Shown: in pieces, positions 37,857 through 46,875 of the stretch
Layout: every line of letters starts with the position of its first letter
How positions within the stretch are numbered: position 1 is the stretch's first letter
NCBI RefSeq assembly: GCF_024753285.1
Contig: NZ_JANUGW010000007.1
Location: 239,169-303,168, forward strand
DNA: 64,000 nucleotides
From: Massilia pinisoli
GTDB taxonomy: Bacteria > Pseudomonadota > Gammaproteobacteria > Burkholderiales > Burkholderiaceae_D
Reading direction: 5' to 3'
Made by a program: the position numbers and the translations under genes
The notes under the pieces: generated by a model
Told to the model about the DNA's origin: nothing
Databases searched by the model: none
What the model saw: only the letters and a program-made list of their open reading frames with translations

Positions 37857-38744
37857 TCAGGCCTTGCGCTTGGCGCTCGGTTCCTCGCCGTCGGCCATCG
37901 CGTTGATCCACGCTTCGAGCTGAGCGAAGCTGGGCTTGGTGTTCAGCTGGATCAGGCGGCGGCCCGCGTCGATCGCCAGCAGCGGCGGTTTGCCGGCCAC
38001 GTGGGTGCACAGCACGACCTTCACCGTTTCCATCGTCGACGCCTCGGAATTGACGAGCTGTTTCATCATGCCGGAGATCGGATCGAGCACGCCGTAGCAC
38101 ATGAAGATACCGATGAACGTACCGACCATCGCGGCACCCACGCGTTCCGCGATCTCGGCCGTGTCGGCGCCTTCGCCGACGGAGTTCATCGTCATCACGA
38201 TGCCCAGCACGGCGGCCAGGATGCCGAAGCCCGGCATCGCTTCCGCGATCTTGTGCAGCGATTTCGACGGCTGCGTCAGCTCGTCGTGGATGGCGTCGAG
38301 TTCCTGTTCGAGCACGCCTTCCAGTTCGTGCGCGTTGATCTTGCCCATTGCCATCAGGCGGAAGTTGTCGACGATGAAGGCCAGCAGTTTCGGCTCTTCC
38401 AGGATCAGCGGATAGCGCTGGAACATCGGGCTGTCCTTCGGTGCCTCGACGTGGGCGTCGAGCGCCTTCAGGCCGCCGGCCGCCGTCTGCAGCAGTTCGT
38501 ACATCAGGAGGAGCAGCTGGCGCTGGAATTCGGAGTCGTGCTTGTGCTTGCTCGCGACGCGCTTGAACTGGGAAAAGAGCTCGGCCAGCACGTGCTTGGG
38601 GTTGCCCAGCACGAGGGCGCCCGTGGCGGCGCCGCAGATGACGATCAGCTCGGTCGGTTGCCAGATGGCGCCGGCGGTGCCGCCCATCATCGTGAAGCCG
38701 CCGAACACGGCGCCGAGCACGATCAGAATGCCAAGGATTTGCAT
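37857..38744 (-). CDS. motA: flagellar stator protein MotA
   Basis: The MotA subunit of the ion-driven stator has 295 residues, the length of E. coli MotA. Four membrane segments are visible: residues 2-20, 30-50, about 165-190 (MPGFGILAAVLGIVMTMNSV) and 200-225 (VGTFIGIFMCYGVLDPISGM). The cytoplasmic loop carries the charged residues that contact FliG. It lies 27 bp after fliA and 18 bp before motB. Confidence 0.93.
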   Translation of the reverse strand: MQILGILIVLGAVFGGFTMMGGTAGAIWQPTELIVICGAATGALVLGNPKHVLAELFSQFKRVASKHKHDSEFQRQLLLLMYELLQTAAGGLKALDAHVEAPKDSPMFQRYPLILEEPKLLAFIVDNFRLMAMGKINAHELEGVLEQELDAIHDELTQPSKSLHKIAEAMPGFGILAAVLGIVMTMNSVGEGADTAEIAERVGAAMVGTFIGIFMCYGVLDPISGMMKQLVNSEASTMETVKVVLCTHVAGKPPLLAIDAGRRLIQLNTKPSFAQLEAWINAMADGEEPSAKRKA

Positions 38745-38771
38745 GATTATTGTTACCTTTCTTGTAATCGG

Positions 38772-39512
38772 TCAGGCCTGGGCCAATGCCGCTTTCATCT
38801 TGGCCAGCGCACTCTTGTTGAGCTGGCACACGCGCGCATCGGACAGGTCGAGCACGGCAGCGATTTCCTTGTAGCTGAGCTCGAATTCGTAAATCATCTG
38901 GATCACGCGCTGCTCCCGTTCGTTCAGCGCGGACAGCGCCTGCTCGAGGCTGCGGCGCACGAGGAACTGGTCTTCCGGTCCCGGCGCGCTGTGTGCGCGT
39001 TCCGTCGATTCCTGCAGGATCTCGTCGAAGCTGAGCAGCTCTTCCGCGCAGTCGTCCAGCAGGAACTGGCGCCATTCTTCCTGGCCGATGCCCAGCGCGT
39101 CGGCCGCTTCCTTGTCGTTCGGCTCGCGGCCGAGCTTGCGGGTGAGGGCGCGCACGGCGTCGCGCATCTTGTGGCTGTCCTGGCGCACGGCGCGCGGACG
39201 CCAATCCTGGCGGCGCAGCTCGTCGAGGATCGCGCCGCGCACGCGCAGCGACGCGTAGCTGCCGAAGCCGGTGTCCGGGGTGCCGTAGCGGCGCAGCGCT
39301 TCGAGCAGGCCCATCAGTCCGATCTGCTCCATGTCCTCGCGGCCCATCGCACCCGACACCTGCGAGGTGAGCTGGCGCGCGATGCGCTTGACCAGCGGCG
39401 CATAGGCGACGAGGTGTTTCTGCTCTTCGGCCGCGCTCATGGCCGCGTGGATCGCGGCGTCGGCATATTCGCTGCTGGCGTAGCTGTCGGCGTAGTCGGT
39501 CATGTAGCCCAC
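38772..39512 (-). CDS. fliA: flagellar sigma factor FliA (sigma-28)
   Basis: FliA directs transcription of late flagellar and motility genes. In this 246-residue protein, region 2 has YAPLVKRIARQLTSQVSGAM with MGLLEALRRYGT and FGSYASLRVRGAILDELRR. Region 3 has RKLGREPNDKEAADALGI. Region 4 has LNEREQRVIQMIYEFELSYK with a C-terminal helix-turn-helix. The first Met pair (39512 or 39503) is ambiguous. Its gene lies 14 bp after fliL inside a long co-directional run that also encodes its inhibitor FlgM. Confidence 0.96.
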   Translation of the reverse strand: MGYMTDYADSYASSEYADAAIHAAMSAAEEQKHLVAYAPLVKRIARQLTSQVSGAMGREDMEQIGLMGLLEALRRYGTPDTGFGSYASLRVRGAILDELRRQDWRPRAVRQDSHKMRDAVRALTRKLGREPNDKEAADALGIGQEEWRQFLLDDCAEELLSFDEILQESTERAHSAPGPEDQFLVRRSLEQALSALNEREQRVIQMIYEFELSYKEIAAVLDLSDARVCQLNKSALAKMKAALAQA

Positions 39513-39526
39513 ATTGTCCCCGATGA

Positions 39527-39997
39527 TTATTCGATGATCAGCTTGCCGATCATGACTTGCACGAACGGTTTTTCCGTGTGCTCGTGCTCATAATTGGCGT
39601 CGAAGGATTTGTTCAACTGGTCCGCGTACTGCTCGACCGTCATGCCGGACGCTTCCTTCATCGTGTAGGCCGAGAGGGTCCGCACCGCCAGGCTGCGCAG
39701 CAGCGGCAGGTTTTCCTTCGTTTCCTTTTCCTTCGACGCTTCCGTCGACAGCACGAGGTCCGTGGACAGGTAGTGCGCGTCGCTGTCGTCCGGGCCGCGA
39801 CGGAGCATCACGATGACCTTGTCCAAGGTCACGTACTTGAGCGGCTTGCCGTCCTTCGGCTTGTCCGGTTCGACCTTCTTGGCCGCGCCGGCTGCCGCAG
39901 CGGGCTTGGGCATGAACCACCAGACCGCGCCGCCCGCGCCGGCCGCACTTACGATCACGGCGCCGGCGATGGCGATAATCATTTTCATTTTGCTCAT
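39527..39997 (-). CDS. fliL: flagellar basal-body-associated protein FliL
   Basis: FliL surrounds and supports stators. The 156-residue protein has one N-terminal membrane helix (IIAIAGAVIVSAAGAGGAVW). A short linker and the FliL domain follow (VTLDKVIVMLR, YLSTDLVLSTEAS, VQVMIGKLIIE). In many bacteria fliL precedes fliM; here it precedes fliA, and the fliM-like gene is on the other strand. Confidence 0.9.
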   Translation of the reverse strand: MSKMKMIIAIAGAVIVSAAGAGGAVWWFMPKPAAAAGAAKKVEPDKPKDGKPLKYVTLDKVIVMLRRGPDDSDAHYLSTDLVLSTEASKEKETKENLPLLRSLAVRTLSAYTMKEASGMTVEQYADQLNKSFDANYEHEHTEKPFVQVMIGKLIIE

Positions 39998-40040
39998 GTT
40001 GGTACTCGCACCTTGTGGGCGCTATCGATGCATCCGTTGC

Positions 40041-41249
40041 TTACGATTCGCGGCCGAGGTTGAACACGGACGCGGGGTTGCCGGCCTCGGCCAAACCGCG
40101 GCCAGGCTCGTTGTCCTGATCGCGGCCTTGCTGGCGGCCGCGGCCCTGCTGCTGCGGGTCGCCGAACGGCGCCGCATTGTTCTTCGGTGTCGGGGTGACC
40201 GTCACGGCCACTTCCGTGTACTGGCGCTGCGACAAATCGTTGCGCAGATTGTCGCTGACGGTCTGCAATTGGCGCAGCACGTCGCCGTTCGAGGCGGAGA
40301 TGTTCACTTCCAGCGTGCCGGCGCTGTGGCGGATCGCGATGTCGATGCGGCCCAGCTGCGGCGGCTCGATGCTGATCGTGGCCTGCTGCACGTTGTTCGC
40401 GACGTGCACGTTCAGGCGGTCGCCCAGCGTTTCTTGCAGGCTCTGGCGCCATGCGGTCGGCGAGCCGGCCAGCTTGACGGTATCGGCGGCCGGCTGGGCC
40501 GGCTGCACCGCGACGGCGCCTGGCACGGCCGCGGCGAGGTTCGTGCCGGCCGAAACGCCTTGCGCACCCGGGGCGGGCGCGGCATCCGCGTTCGCATCCT
40601 GGCCGCCGGCGGCGTTGCCGTTGGCCGCATTGGCCTGCACGCTTGCTGCGACGGCGGCATGGGTGTCCGCCACCGGTGCGGCCGTCGCGCCCGCCGGTGC
40701 CGTCGCCAGCGCCTGCACGAGCAGGGCCTGCGGCAGGGCAGCGGGCGCACGGCGGCTGTCCTGGCCGGAGACGGCGGGCGCCGGGGTCGGCGCGTCGGCC
40801 TTGGCGGTATCGCCGGTCGCGGTGTGCGGTCCGCCCTGGGCGGCCTGCACGGCTTGCGTGATCTGTTGCGGCGACAGCGGCATCAGCGGCATTGCCATCG
40901 CGGCCAGCAGTGCCGTGTCGGGCGCGGCGGCCGCGGGCTTGCCGGTATCGGTGCTCTGGTCGTCCGTGGCCGCCGGTGCGGCGGTCGGCGCCGGCGTGCT
41001 GCCGTCATCCGCTTCGGGCGCGGCCGGCACGGCGGCCTGCGCCACCGGCACGGCGACGTCGAACTGCTGGCCGAGCCAGCGTGCGAACGGCTGTGCCGGC
41101 GCCTGGGCGGCGCCTGCGTTGTCGGCCGGTGCCGATGCCGCGGCCGCGGCCGGTGCCGGCGCCGCGTCGTTGGCGGCGGCCGGGGCGCTGGCCTGCTGGG
41201 CCGGCTTGGCCGGAATCGAAGGGGATACGGTGTTGAGCATCATCGTCAT
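40041..41249 (-). CDS. fliK: flagellar hook-length control protein FliK
   Basis: FliK measures hook length and switches export specificity through FlhB. The 402-residue protein has an Ala/Pro/Gln-rich, disordered N-terminal ruler (about 1-270). The compact C-terminal domain (about 285-365) contains LGDRLNVHVANNVQQATISI, EPPQLGRIDIAIRHSAGTLE and LRNDLSQRQYTEVAVTV. ATG triplets at 41249, 41243 and 41240 compete as start. It overlaps the fliT-like gene by 4 bp. Confidence 0.9.
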   Translation of the reverse strand: MTMMLNTVSPSIPAKPAQQASAPAAANDAAPAPAAAAASAPADNAGAAQAPAQPFARWLGQQFDVAVPVAQAAVPAAPEADDGSTPAPTAAPAATDDQSTDTGKPAAAAPDTALLAAMAMPLMPLSPQQITQAVQAAQGGPHTATGDTAKADAPTPAPAVSGQDSRRAPAALPQALLVQALATAPAGATAAPVADTHAAVAASVQANAANGNAAGGQDANADAAPAPGAQGVSAGTNLAAAVPGAVAVQPAQPAADTVKLAGSPTAWRQSLQETLGDRLNVHVANNVQQATISIEPPQLGRIDIAIRHSAGTLEVNISASNGDVLRQLQTVSDNLRNDLSQRQYTEVAVTVTPTPKNNAAPFGDPQQQGRGRQQGRDQDNEPGRGLAEAGNPASVFNLGRES

Positions 41250-41575
41250 TCCTGGATTGGGTCGAGTTCGGTTTCGCTGTACATCGCATAGGCGACCCAG
41301 CCCTCTTTATTGGCGCGCATGTCTTCCAGGCGCGATGCGAGCGCGCGCCCGGCCGCGGCGGCGGCGGTGGCAGCGGCGGTGTGCTGGGCACGGACCCGCT
41401 CCAGCGCGGTGCGTTCCGCGGCGTTCCAAGGACCCTGCTCGGCCAGCGCGCGCAACGCCGGCATCAGCGCGCGGACTTGCGTGGCCAGCCGGTCCCAGTC
41501 GGCGCGCGCGGCGGCGGCCTGCATGGCGTCGCCGAGCTGCGCGAGTTTGGCCTGGCGGTCGAGTGGATCAGCCAT
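41246..41575 (-). CDS. fliT: FliT-like flagellar chaperone
   Basis: This small, helical, 109-residue protein lies directly after fliS, where fliT is normally found. FliT binds the filament cap FliD before export. The residues (MQAAAARADWDRLATQVRAL..., ALERVRAQHTAAATAAAAAG) fit the helical-hairpin pattern, but sequence conservation in this family is weak, so position is the main argument. Confidence 0.75.
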   Translation of the reverse strand: MADPLDRQAKLAQLGDAMQAAAARADWDRLATQVRALMPALRALAEQGPWNAAERTALERVRAQHTAAATAAAAAGRALASRLEDMRANKEGWVAYAMYSETELDPIQE

Positions 41576-41954
41576 TGCGCGACCGGACGCCGTCCCAGCC
41601 CTGGCGGATGGTCGTCATGATCTTCATGACTTCGTCGACCATCGCCGGATCCTGCTTGATGCCGGCGCCGTGCAGGTGCGTGACGCAGAAATCGTACAGG
41701 TTGGCGAGGTTCGCCACGACCTGGCCGCCACTCTCGAAGTCGAGGGAGCTCGACAGGCCGTTGATGATGTCGACGCACTTGTTGATGCTGTTGGCGCGCT
41801 GCTCGTAGCGCTTGGCGACGATGTGGGCGCGCGCGCGCGCCAGCTCGTCGATCAGGCCGTCGGTCAGGACCAGCACCAGTTCGACCGGCGAGGCGCGCGA
41901 CGTCTGCGCGTCCAGGCTCGTGGCGTGGTAGCTGCTGTAGGCTTCGTAGGACAT
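41568..41954 (-). CDS. fliS: flagellar export chaperone FliS
   Basis: FliS keeps flagellin soluble for export. The 128-residue protein has the signature SPVELVLVLTDGLIDELARA and RANSINKCVDIINGLSSSLD, then ANLANLYDFCVTHLHGAGIK. It lies 10 bp after fliD. Confidence 0.94.
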   Translation of the reverse strand: MSYEAYSSYHATSLDAQTSRASPVELVLVLTDGLIDELARARAHIVAKRYEQRANSINKCVDIINGLSSSLDFESGGQVVANLANLYDFCVTHLHGAGIKQDPAMVDEVMKIMTTIRQGWDGVRSRNG

Positions 41955-41964
41955 GGCTGTTCTC

Positions 41965-43371
41965 TCAGGAGGACTTATCGTTTCCGAACATTGCGTCGAA
42001 CATGGACAGGTTGCTGTTCATTGCCGACTGCAGGGTCTGCAGTTCAGTAAATTGCTTCAGGTAACGCTGGTAAGCGGAATCGTATTGCGCGCTCAGGTCG
42101 GTCTGGCGCTTGCTCAGGTCCGATTGCAACTTCGTGTTGGCATCGGTACGCTGCTGGATCTGGCCCGTGGTGCTGTTGCTCCACAGGTTCAGGTAGGTGT
42201 TCAGGCTGCCGGCGATGCCGGTCGGGCTGCTGATGCTGCTTGAGCCGATCAGCTGGTCCAGGCCGTTCGGATTGCTGGCCAGCTGCTTGGTCAGGCGGGT
42301 GGAGTCCAGCGCCAGCGTCCCGTCGCGGTTGGCCGTGATGCCGTAGGCGGCCAGCGACAGGGTGCCGTTCGGGCGCACCAGGTCGATCAGGCGGGCTTGC
42401 AGCGCCTTGATCCCGGAATCGTCGGCGAAGACGCCGGCGGCCTGGTTGCTGCTCGGGCTGCCTGGGTCGACGAGGCCGTCGATCGTCGTCTTCAGTTTGT
42501 TGTACGCGTCGACGAACGCCTGCACGTTCTTGGTCGTGCCTGCGCTGTCGCTGTTGACCGTCAACGTGATCGGGTTTTCGGCCGCGCCTTGTGCGCGGGT
42601 GAACGTCGCCGATACGCCGCTGATGTTCGTGAAGGTGTTCGACGACTGCTGCATCGGCGTGCCGGCCTTGCCGCCGAACAGGACGATGGCGTCCTGGGCC
42701 GCATTCACGATGGAGCGCGTGCCGAGGCCGGTCTGCAGCGTGCCGTCGGTCACGAGCGACGGATCGAGCGACACCGTGTTGGCTTCGCCCGTGTTCTTCG
42801 AGGTCAGCACGAGGCGGGTGTCGGTACCGATCGTGACGACGCCGGCCGAGACGAGGCCCGTGTTGCCGGCAGAGCGGTTGATCGCGGCGGCCACCTCGGT
42901 GATGCTCAGCTTGCCGTCGCCGTCGGTGTCCGCGGAGGCGGCCGACAGGTCGACGTTGAACGAGGCGGTCGTGGTCGCGGTCGTTTCGTTCGACAGCACC
43001 ACTTTCAGCGTGCCGCCCGCCGTCCTGCCGTCCGACAGGTTGTTGTACGACACCTGGCTCGCCGTGGCCAGCTGTTGCACGAACAGGCTGTAGGTGCCGG
43101 CGGCCGCCAGCGGTTTCGCGGTGGCGCTGCCGACCGACGTGTCGGAGAAGGTGGCGCTTTGCGCCAGCATCGAGCTGCCGAGGCCCGTCAGTGAACTCAG
43201 GCTCGTCTGGAAGGCGGAGATCGCCCCGCTCAGCTTCGACAATCCGCTCGCGGTGGCATTCGCCAGGGCGGTCTGGTTGTTGATCGTCTGCTGGGGTTCC
43301 GCGACGGACTTCTGTGCCATCGCGGTTGCCGTGGTGGTCGGATCGTAGGCCGGTGCGGTAATGGTCGACAT
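41965..43371 (-). CDS. fliD: flagellar filament cap protein FliD
   Basis: FliD (HAP2) caps the filament and folds flagellin. The 468-residue protein contains FliD_N (LSKLSGAISAFQTSLSSL), the flagellin-hook IN segment (ISGVSATFTRAQGAAENPIT) and FliD_C (NQAAGVFADDSGIKALQARL; LASNPNGLDQLIGSSS). The C-terminal coiled coil is LSAQYDSAYQRYLKQFTELQ. It starts 30 bp after fliJ. Confidence 0.95.
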   Translation of the reverse strand: MSTITAPAYDPTTTATAMAQKSVAEPQQTINNQTALANATASGLSKLSGAISAFQTSLSSLTGLGSSMLAQSATFSDTSVGSATAKPLAAAGTYSLFVQQLATASQVSYNNLSDGRTAGGTLKVVLSNETTATTTASFNVDLSAASADTDGDGKLSITEVAAAINRSAGNTGLVSAGVVTIGTDTRLVLTSKNTGEANTVSLDPSLVTDGTLQTGLGTRSIVNAAQDAIVLFGGKAGTPMQQSSNTFTNISGVSATFTRAQGAAENPITLTVNSDSAGTTKNVQAFVDAYNKLKTTIDGLVDPGSPSSNQAAGVFADDSGIKALQARLIDLVRPNGTLSLAAYGITANRDGTLALDSTRLTKQLASNPNGLDQLIGSSSISSPTGIAGSLNTYLNLWSNSTTGQIQQRTDANTKLQSDLSKRQTDLSAQYDSAYQRYLKQFTELQTLQSAMNSNLSMFDAMFGNDKSS

Positions 43372-43401
43372 GTTGGCTCCTTCAGAGTGGTGAGTGGACG
43401 A

Positions 43402-43854
43402 TCAAGCCTGGCGGGCGAGCCAGGATTGCGTGGCGATTTCGTCTTCGCGCTTGCGCTGCGTGCGTTCCTGCGTGCGCGCGTAAGCGGCCTCGTGCTGCTC
43501 CAGCACCTTGCCCAGCAGCTCGCGCCGCGTCCAGGCCTGGGCCAGGTTCTGCTGCGCGACGGCCATGTCGGCTTCGTGCAGTTGCAGATCGGTGCGGTGC
43601 GTGTCCGCCAGCGCGAACACGGCCTGCTTGTAATTCCCGCAGTTCATGGCGAGCGCCGGCGACAGCGGCCGCGTGCCGGCCGGCTGGCCCGACGGGCCAC
43701 TGCCTTCGGCCAGCGCGGTCAGGCGTTCCACGCTCGTCTGGTAGCGTGCCCGCGTCGCTTCCTTGCGGGCCAGCGTCGTCTGCAGGCGCTCGACCTCGGT
43801 GCTGCGCACGCGCACGAGGGTGTCCAGGCTGGTGATCGTCTCGCGCTTGCTCAT
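43402..43854 (-). CDS. fliJ: flagellar export protein FliJ
   Basis: FliJ is a soluble coiled-coil component of the export ATPase complex. ATG 43854 overlaps the fliI TGA (ATGA) and gives 150 residues: heptad-like RVRSTEVERLQTTLARKEAT and AVAQQNLAQAWTRRELLGKV. The much longer frame that runs back into fliI is not the gene. Position between fliI and fliD and length fit FliJ. Confidence 0.88.
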   Translation of the reverse strand: MSKRETITSLDTLVRVRSTEVERLQTTLARKEATRARYQTSVERLTALAEGSGPSGQPAGTRPLSPALAMNCGNYKQAVFALADTHRTDLQLHEADMAVAQQNLAQAWTRRELLGKVLEQHEAAYARTQERTQRKREDEIATQSWLARQA

Positions 43855-45167
43855 GCCATCATCGCTTTCAGTTGGTCGATACAGCCGGCGAACGGCGCGT
43901 CTTCGCGCGTGCCCTGGCACAGGAATGCTTCGATATGCGGGTGCAGCTTGACGGCGCGGTCGGTCTCCGGATCGGCGCCCGGCTGGTACGCGCCGAGCGG
44001 GATCAGGTCGCGCACGCGCGCATGCTTGGCCAGCGACGCTTTCAGCTTGCGCGCGGCCAGCGCATGTTCCGGCGACACCACCTGCGCCATGCAGCGGCTG
44101 ATGGATTGCGCCACGTCGATCGCCGGATAGTGGCCGCGTTCCGCCAGCTCGCGCGTCAGCACGATGTGGCCGTCGAGGATCGCGCGGGCGCTGTCGACGA
44201 CGGGGTCCTGCTGGTCGTCGCCTTCCGCCAGCACCGTGTAGATCGCGCTCATGCTGCCGTTCTCGTTTTCGCCATTGCCGGCCGATTCCACCAGCTGCGG
44301 CAGGTTCGAGAACACGGACGGCGGATAGCCGCGCGTGGCCGGCGGTTCGCCCAGCGACAGCGCCACTTCGCGCAGCGCCATCGCGTAGCGCGTCAGCGAA
44401 TCGCACAGCAGCAGCACGTTCTGGCCGCGGTCGCGGAAGTGCGCCGCTATCGAGTGGCACAGTTCCGTCGCCATCACGCGCATCAGCGGGCTTTCGTCGG
44501 CCGGCGCCACGACGACGACGGCGCGCTTCAAGCCTTCCGGACCCAGCGACTTCTCGATGAACTCGCGCACCTCGCGGTTACGTTCGCCGATCAGGCCCAC
44601 GACGATCACGTCGGCCACGGTCTGGCGCGTGATCAGGCCGAGCAGCACCGATTTGCCGACGCCGGAACCCGCCATCAGGCCCACGCGCTGGCCCTTGCCG
44701 AGCGTAAGCATCGAATTGATCGCGCGCACGCCGACGTCCAGCGGCTCTTCCACCGGTGCCTTCTTGAGCGGGTTGACCTTCGGCGGCGTCGTCGACAGCG
44801 TTTCTTCGCCACCGAGCTTGCCGCGGCCGTCGATCGGCTCGCCGAGGCCATTCACCATGCGGCCCATCCACGACGGGCCGATCTGGATGCTGGACGGACC
44901 CGTGGCCGGCAGCACGCGCGCGCCCGTCACGAGGCCGTCGGCCTGCTTGAACGGCATCAGGTACGTGACCTTGTCGCGGAAGCCCACGACCTGCGCGTCG
45001 AGCCAGTTGCCGTCGACGGTCTCGACGCGGCAGCGCTGGCCCGTGTGCAGGCGGCAGCCCACGCTTTCGAGCAGCAGGCCTTGCACGGCGACGAGGCGGC
45101 CGGTCGGCGTCGCGACGGGCGGCGCCTTGATCTCGAGGCTGCGCAGGGTTGCGGCCAGGGCGCTCAT
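43851..45167 (-). CDS. fliI: flagellum-specific export ATPase FliI
   Basis: FliI is the F1-beta-like ATPase of the flagellar type III export system. The 438-residue protein has Walker A at residues 166-173 (AGSGVGKS) after GRPIDGRGK-type and NSMLTLGKGQRVGLM segments. Walker B is LLLCDSLTRYAMALREV, with EPPATRGYPPSVF nearby. Stop and start overlap with fliJ, and it overlaps fliH by 4 bp. Confidence 0.97.
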   Translation of the reverse strand: MSALAATLRSLEIKAPPVATPTGRLVAVQGLLLESVGCRLHTGQRCRVETVDGNWLDAQVVGFRDKVTYLMPFKQADGLVTGARVLPATGPSSIQIGPSWMGRMVNGLGEPIDGRGKLGGEETLSTTPPKVNPLKKAPVEEPLDVGVRAINSMLTLGKGQRVGLMAGSGVGKSVLLGLITRQTVADVIVVGLIGERNREVREFIEKSLGPEGLKRAVVVVAPADESPLMRVMATELCHSIAAHFRDRGQNVLLLCDSLTRYAMALREVALSLGEPPATRGYPPSVFSNLPQLVESAGNGENENGSMSAIYTVLAEGDDQQDPVVDSARAILDGHIVLTRELAERGHYPAIDVAQSISRCMAQVVSPEHALAARKLKASLAKHARVRDLIPLGAYQPGADPETDRAVKLHPHIEAFLCQGTREDAPFAGCIDQLKAMMA

Positions 45168-45856
45168 TCCGCGTCCTCCTTGCCGGATGCGTCCAGGCTG
45201 TCGCGCACCTGCGCCATGCAGGCGGTCAGGCGGCCCTGGCAGCCGGCGTCCACTTCATGGTCGCCCGCACGCACGCGGCACTCGCCGAGTTCCAGGGCAG
45301 GATCGGACATCAGATTCCATTTCTTGGCGCGCTTCGGATCCAGTTCCTGGATGCGCTTGAGTTCTTCCGGATTCATGAACACTTCCACGTCGTCGCGCGT
45401 GGGCGGCATCGCGGCCAGCGCCTCGTCGACGAGGTTCAGCATCTGCACGGGTTGCAGCGCCAGCTCGGCGCGGATCACCTGGCGGGCAATCTTGCCGACC
45501 AGGTCCACGACTTCCTTGCGCTGGGCGTTGCGGAATTCGGTCTTCATCTTCTTCAGGCTGCGCAGCATCGCGTCGACGGGCTTGGCCATCTGTTCCAGCT
45601 CGGCCAGCGCCTGCTGGCGGCCTTCGGCGATGCCGCGCTCCACGCCTTCCGCGTGGCCCGCGTCGTAGCCGTCGGCGCGTCCTTCGTCCAGGCCGACTTC
45701 ATAGCCTTCGCGCTGGCCCTGGCGATAGCCGTCGGCCACCGCGCTCTGCCAGTCTTCGGTCGGCGTGGCGGAGGACGACGATTGCGCGCCCTTGGCCGCG
45801 CCGGCAGCGATGAACTGCGCCAGCGGCGGGAAGTGATAAGGCCGGAACTGCTTCAT
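45164..45856 (-). CDS. fliH: flagellar assembly protein FliH
   Basis: FliH regulates FliI and tethers it to the C ring. The 230-residue protein has an N-terminal region ending in a Gly-x3-Gly repeat helix (GYRQGQREGYEVGLDEGRAD and GYDAGHAEGVERGIAEGRQQ), typical of FliH. A C-terminal V-ATPase-E-like domain follows (IARQVIRAELALQPVQMLNL). It overlaps fliG and fliI by 4 bp each. Confidence 0.95.
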   Translation of the reverse strand: MKQFRPYHFPPLAQFIAAGAAKGAQSSSSATPTEDWQSAVADGYRQGQREGYEVGLDEGRADGYDAGHAEGVERGIAEGRQQALAELEQMAKPVDAMLRSLKKMKTEFRNAQRKEVVDLVGKIARQVIRAELALQPVQMLNLVDEALAAMPPTRDDVEVFMNPEELKRIQELDPKRAKKWNLMSDPALELGECRVRAGDHEVDAGCQGRLTACMAQVRDSLDASGKEDAE

Positions 45857-46875
45857 TCCGCGGTCGCCTCGGCAAACAGCTGGACTTCGATCTCACCGTT
45901 GTCGACGAGCTCCTTGACCTGCGCCATGATCTCCTGGCGGGTCTGCACGATGCGCGACATCGGCACGGGGCCGGAACGCTTCATGAGGTCGTCGAAGCTC
46001 TGCGCCTGGCGCTTCGGCATCGCGCCCAGCACCGCGTCGCGCAGCGCGGGTTCCGCACCCTTGAGCGCGATCGCCCACTGCTCCAGCGGGATCTCGTCGA
46101 GCAGGCGCGTGATCGTCTGTTCGGTCTGCGTCGACAGGATGAAGAAGTCGTACATCGACATCTCGATCTTCGACACGACGTCCGGATCGTGCGCGCGCAG
46201 CAGCTCGACCATCGTGGCGCGGTTGTTCGGCAGGCGGTTCAGGATGTCGGCCGCCTGGCGCACGCCTTCCACGGTGGCGCTCTGCGTGTCGAGCGCGGAC
46301 AGGCAGCGCTGCACCAGCTCTTCCAGCTCGGCGAGCAGCTCGCGGTCGATCTCTTCCAGGCGTGCCAGGTTCAAGAGCACCAGTTCGCGCCCGTCTTCCG
46401 GCAGCGCGTCGATGATCTGGCCGGCCAGCGCGGGCGGCAGGAAGGCGAGGAACACGGCCTGCATCTGCACGTGCTCGGCGGCGATGTAGTCTGCGAGCCA
46501 CTTCGGCGACGCGTACTGCAGGCGCGCCATCATCGGGCGGATGGCGTCGCCGTAGATCGTGTTCAGCACGCTGTTCGCGATTTCGCTGCCGAGCGCCAGG
46601 TCCAGCGAGCGCTTCAGGTAGCTGCGCGAGGCGCCGTGCAGGCCGCTCTGCTGGCGATAGTCGTCGAAGAACTTCTGGATCGAGTTCTTGACGGCGTCGA
46701 CCTTGATGCCGCTCATCCGGCTCATCACCTGGGTCAGCTCGATCAATTCCTCGCGCTCGAGGCAGCGCAGCACGGCCGCGGCCGGCTCTTCGCCGATGGA
46801 CAGCAATACGATCGCGGCCTGTTCGACCGGGCTCAGCACTGCTTCCTGCACGTCGTTATTGTTCAGATCCGCCAT
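45853..46875 (-). CDS. fliG: flagellar motor switch protein FliG
   Basis: FliG is the torque-generating C-ring protein. The 340-residue protein has LSPVEQAAIVLLSIGEEPAA at the N-terminus, the EHVQMQAVFLAFLPP segment (EHPQ-like motif with EHVQ) in the middle, and a C-terminal charged helix (KRQAQSFDDLMKRSGPVPMS) that faces the stator. Length is typical. It overlaps the end of fliF by 20 bp. Confidence 0.96.
   Translation of the reverse strand: MADLNNNDVQEAVLSPVEQAAIVLLSIGEEPAAAVLRCLEREELIELTQVMSRMSGIKVDAVKNSIQKFFDDYRQQSGLHGASRSYLKRSLDLALGSEIANSVLNTIYGDAIRPMMARLQYASPKWLADYIAAEHVQMQAVFLAFLPPALAGQIIDALPEDGRELVLLNLARLEEIDRELLAELEELVQRCLSALDTQSATVEGVRQAADILNRLPNNRATMVELLRAHDPDVVSKIEMSMYDFFILSTQTEQTITRLLDEIPLEQWAIALKGAEPALRDAVLGAMPKRQAQSFDDLMKRSGPVPMSRIVQTRQEIMAQVKELVDNGEIEVQLFAEATAE

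Noticed and set aside
36843..39593. 916-codon plus-strand open frame
   Set aside because: Antisense shadow of motB, motA and fliA, all of which are clearly real on the minus strand.
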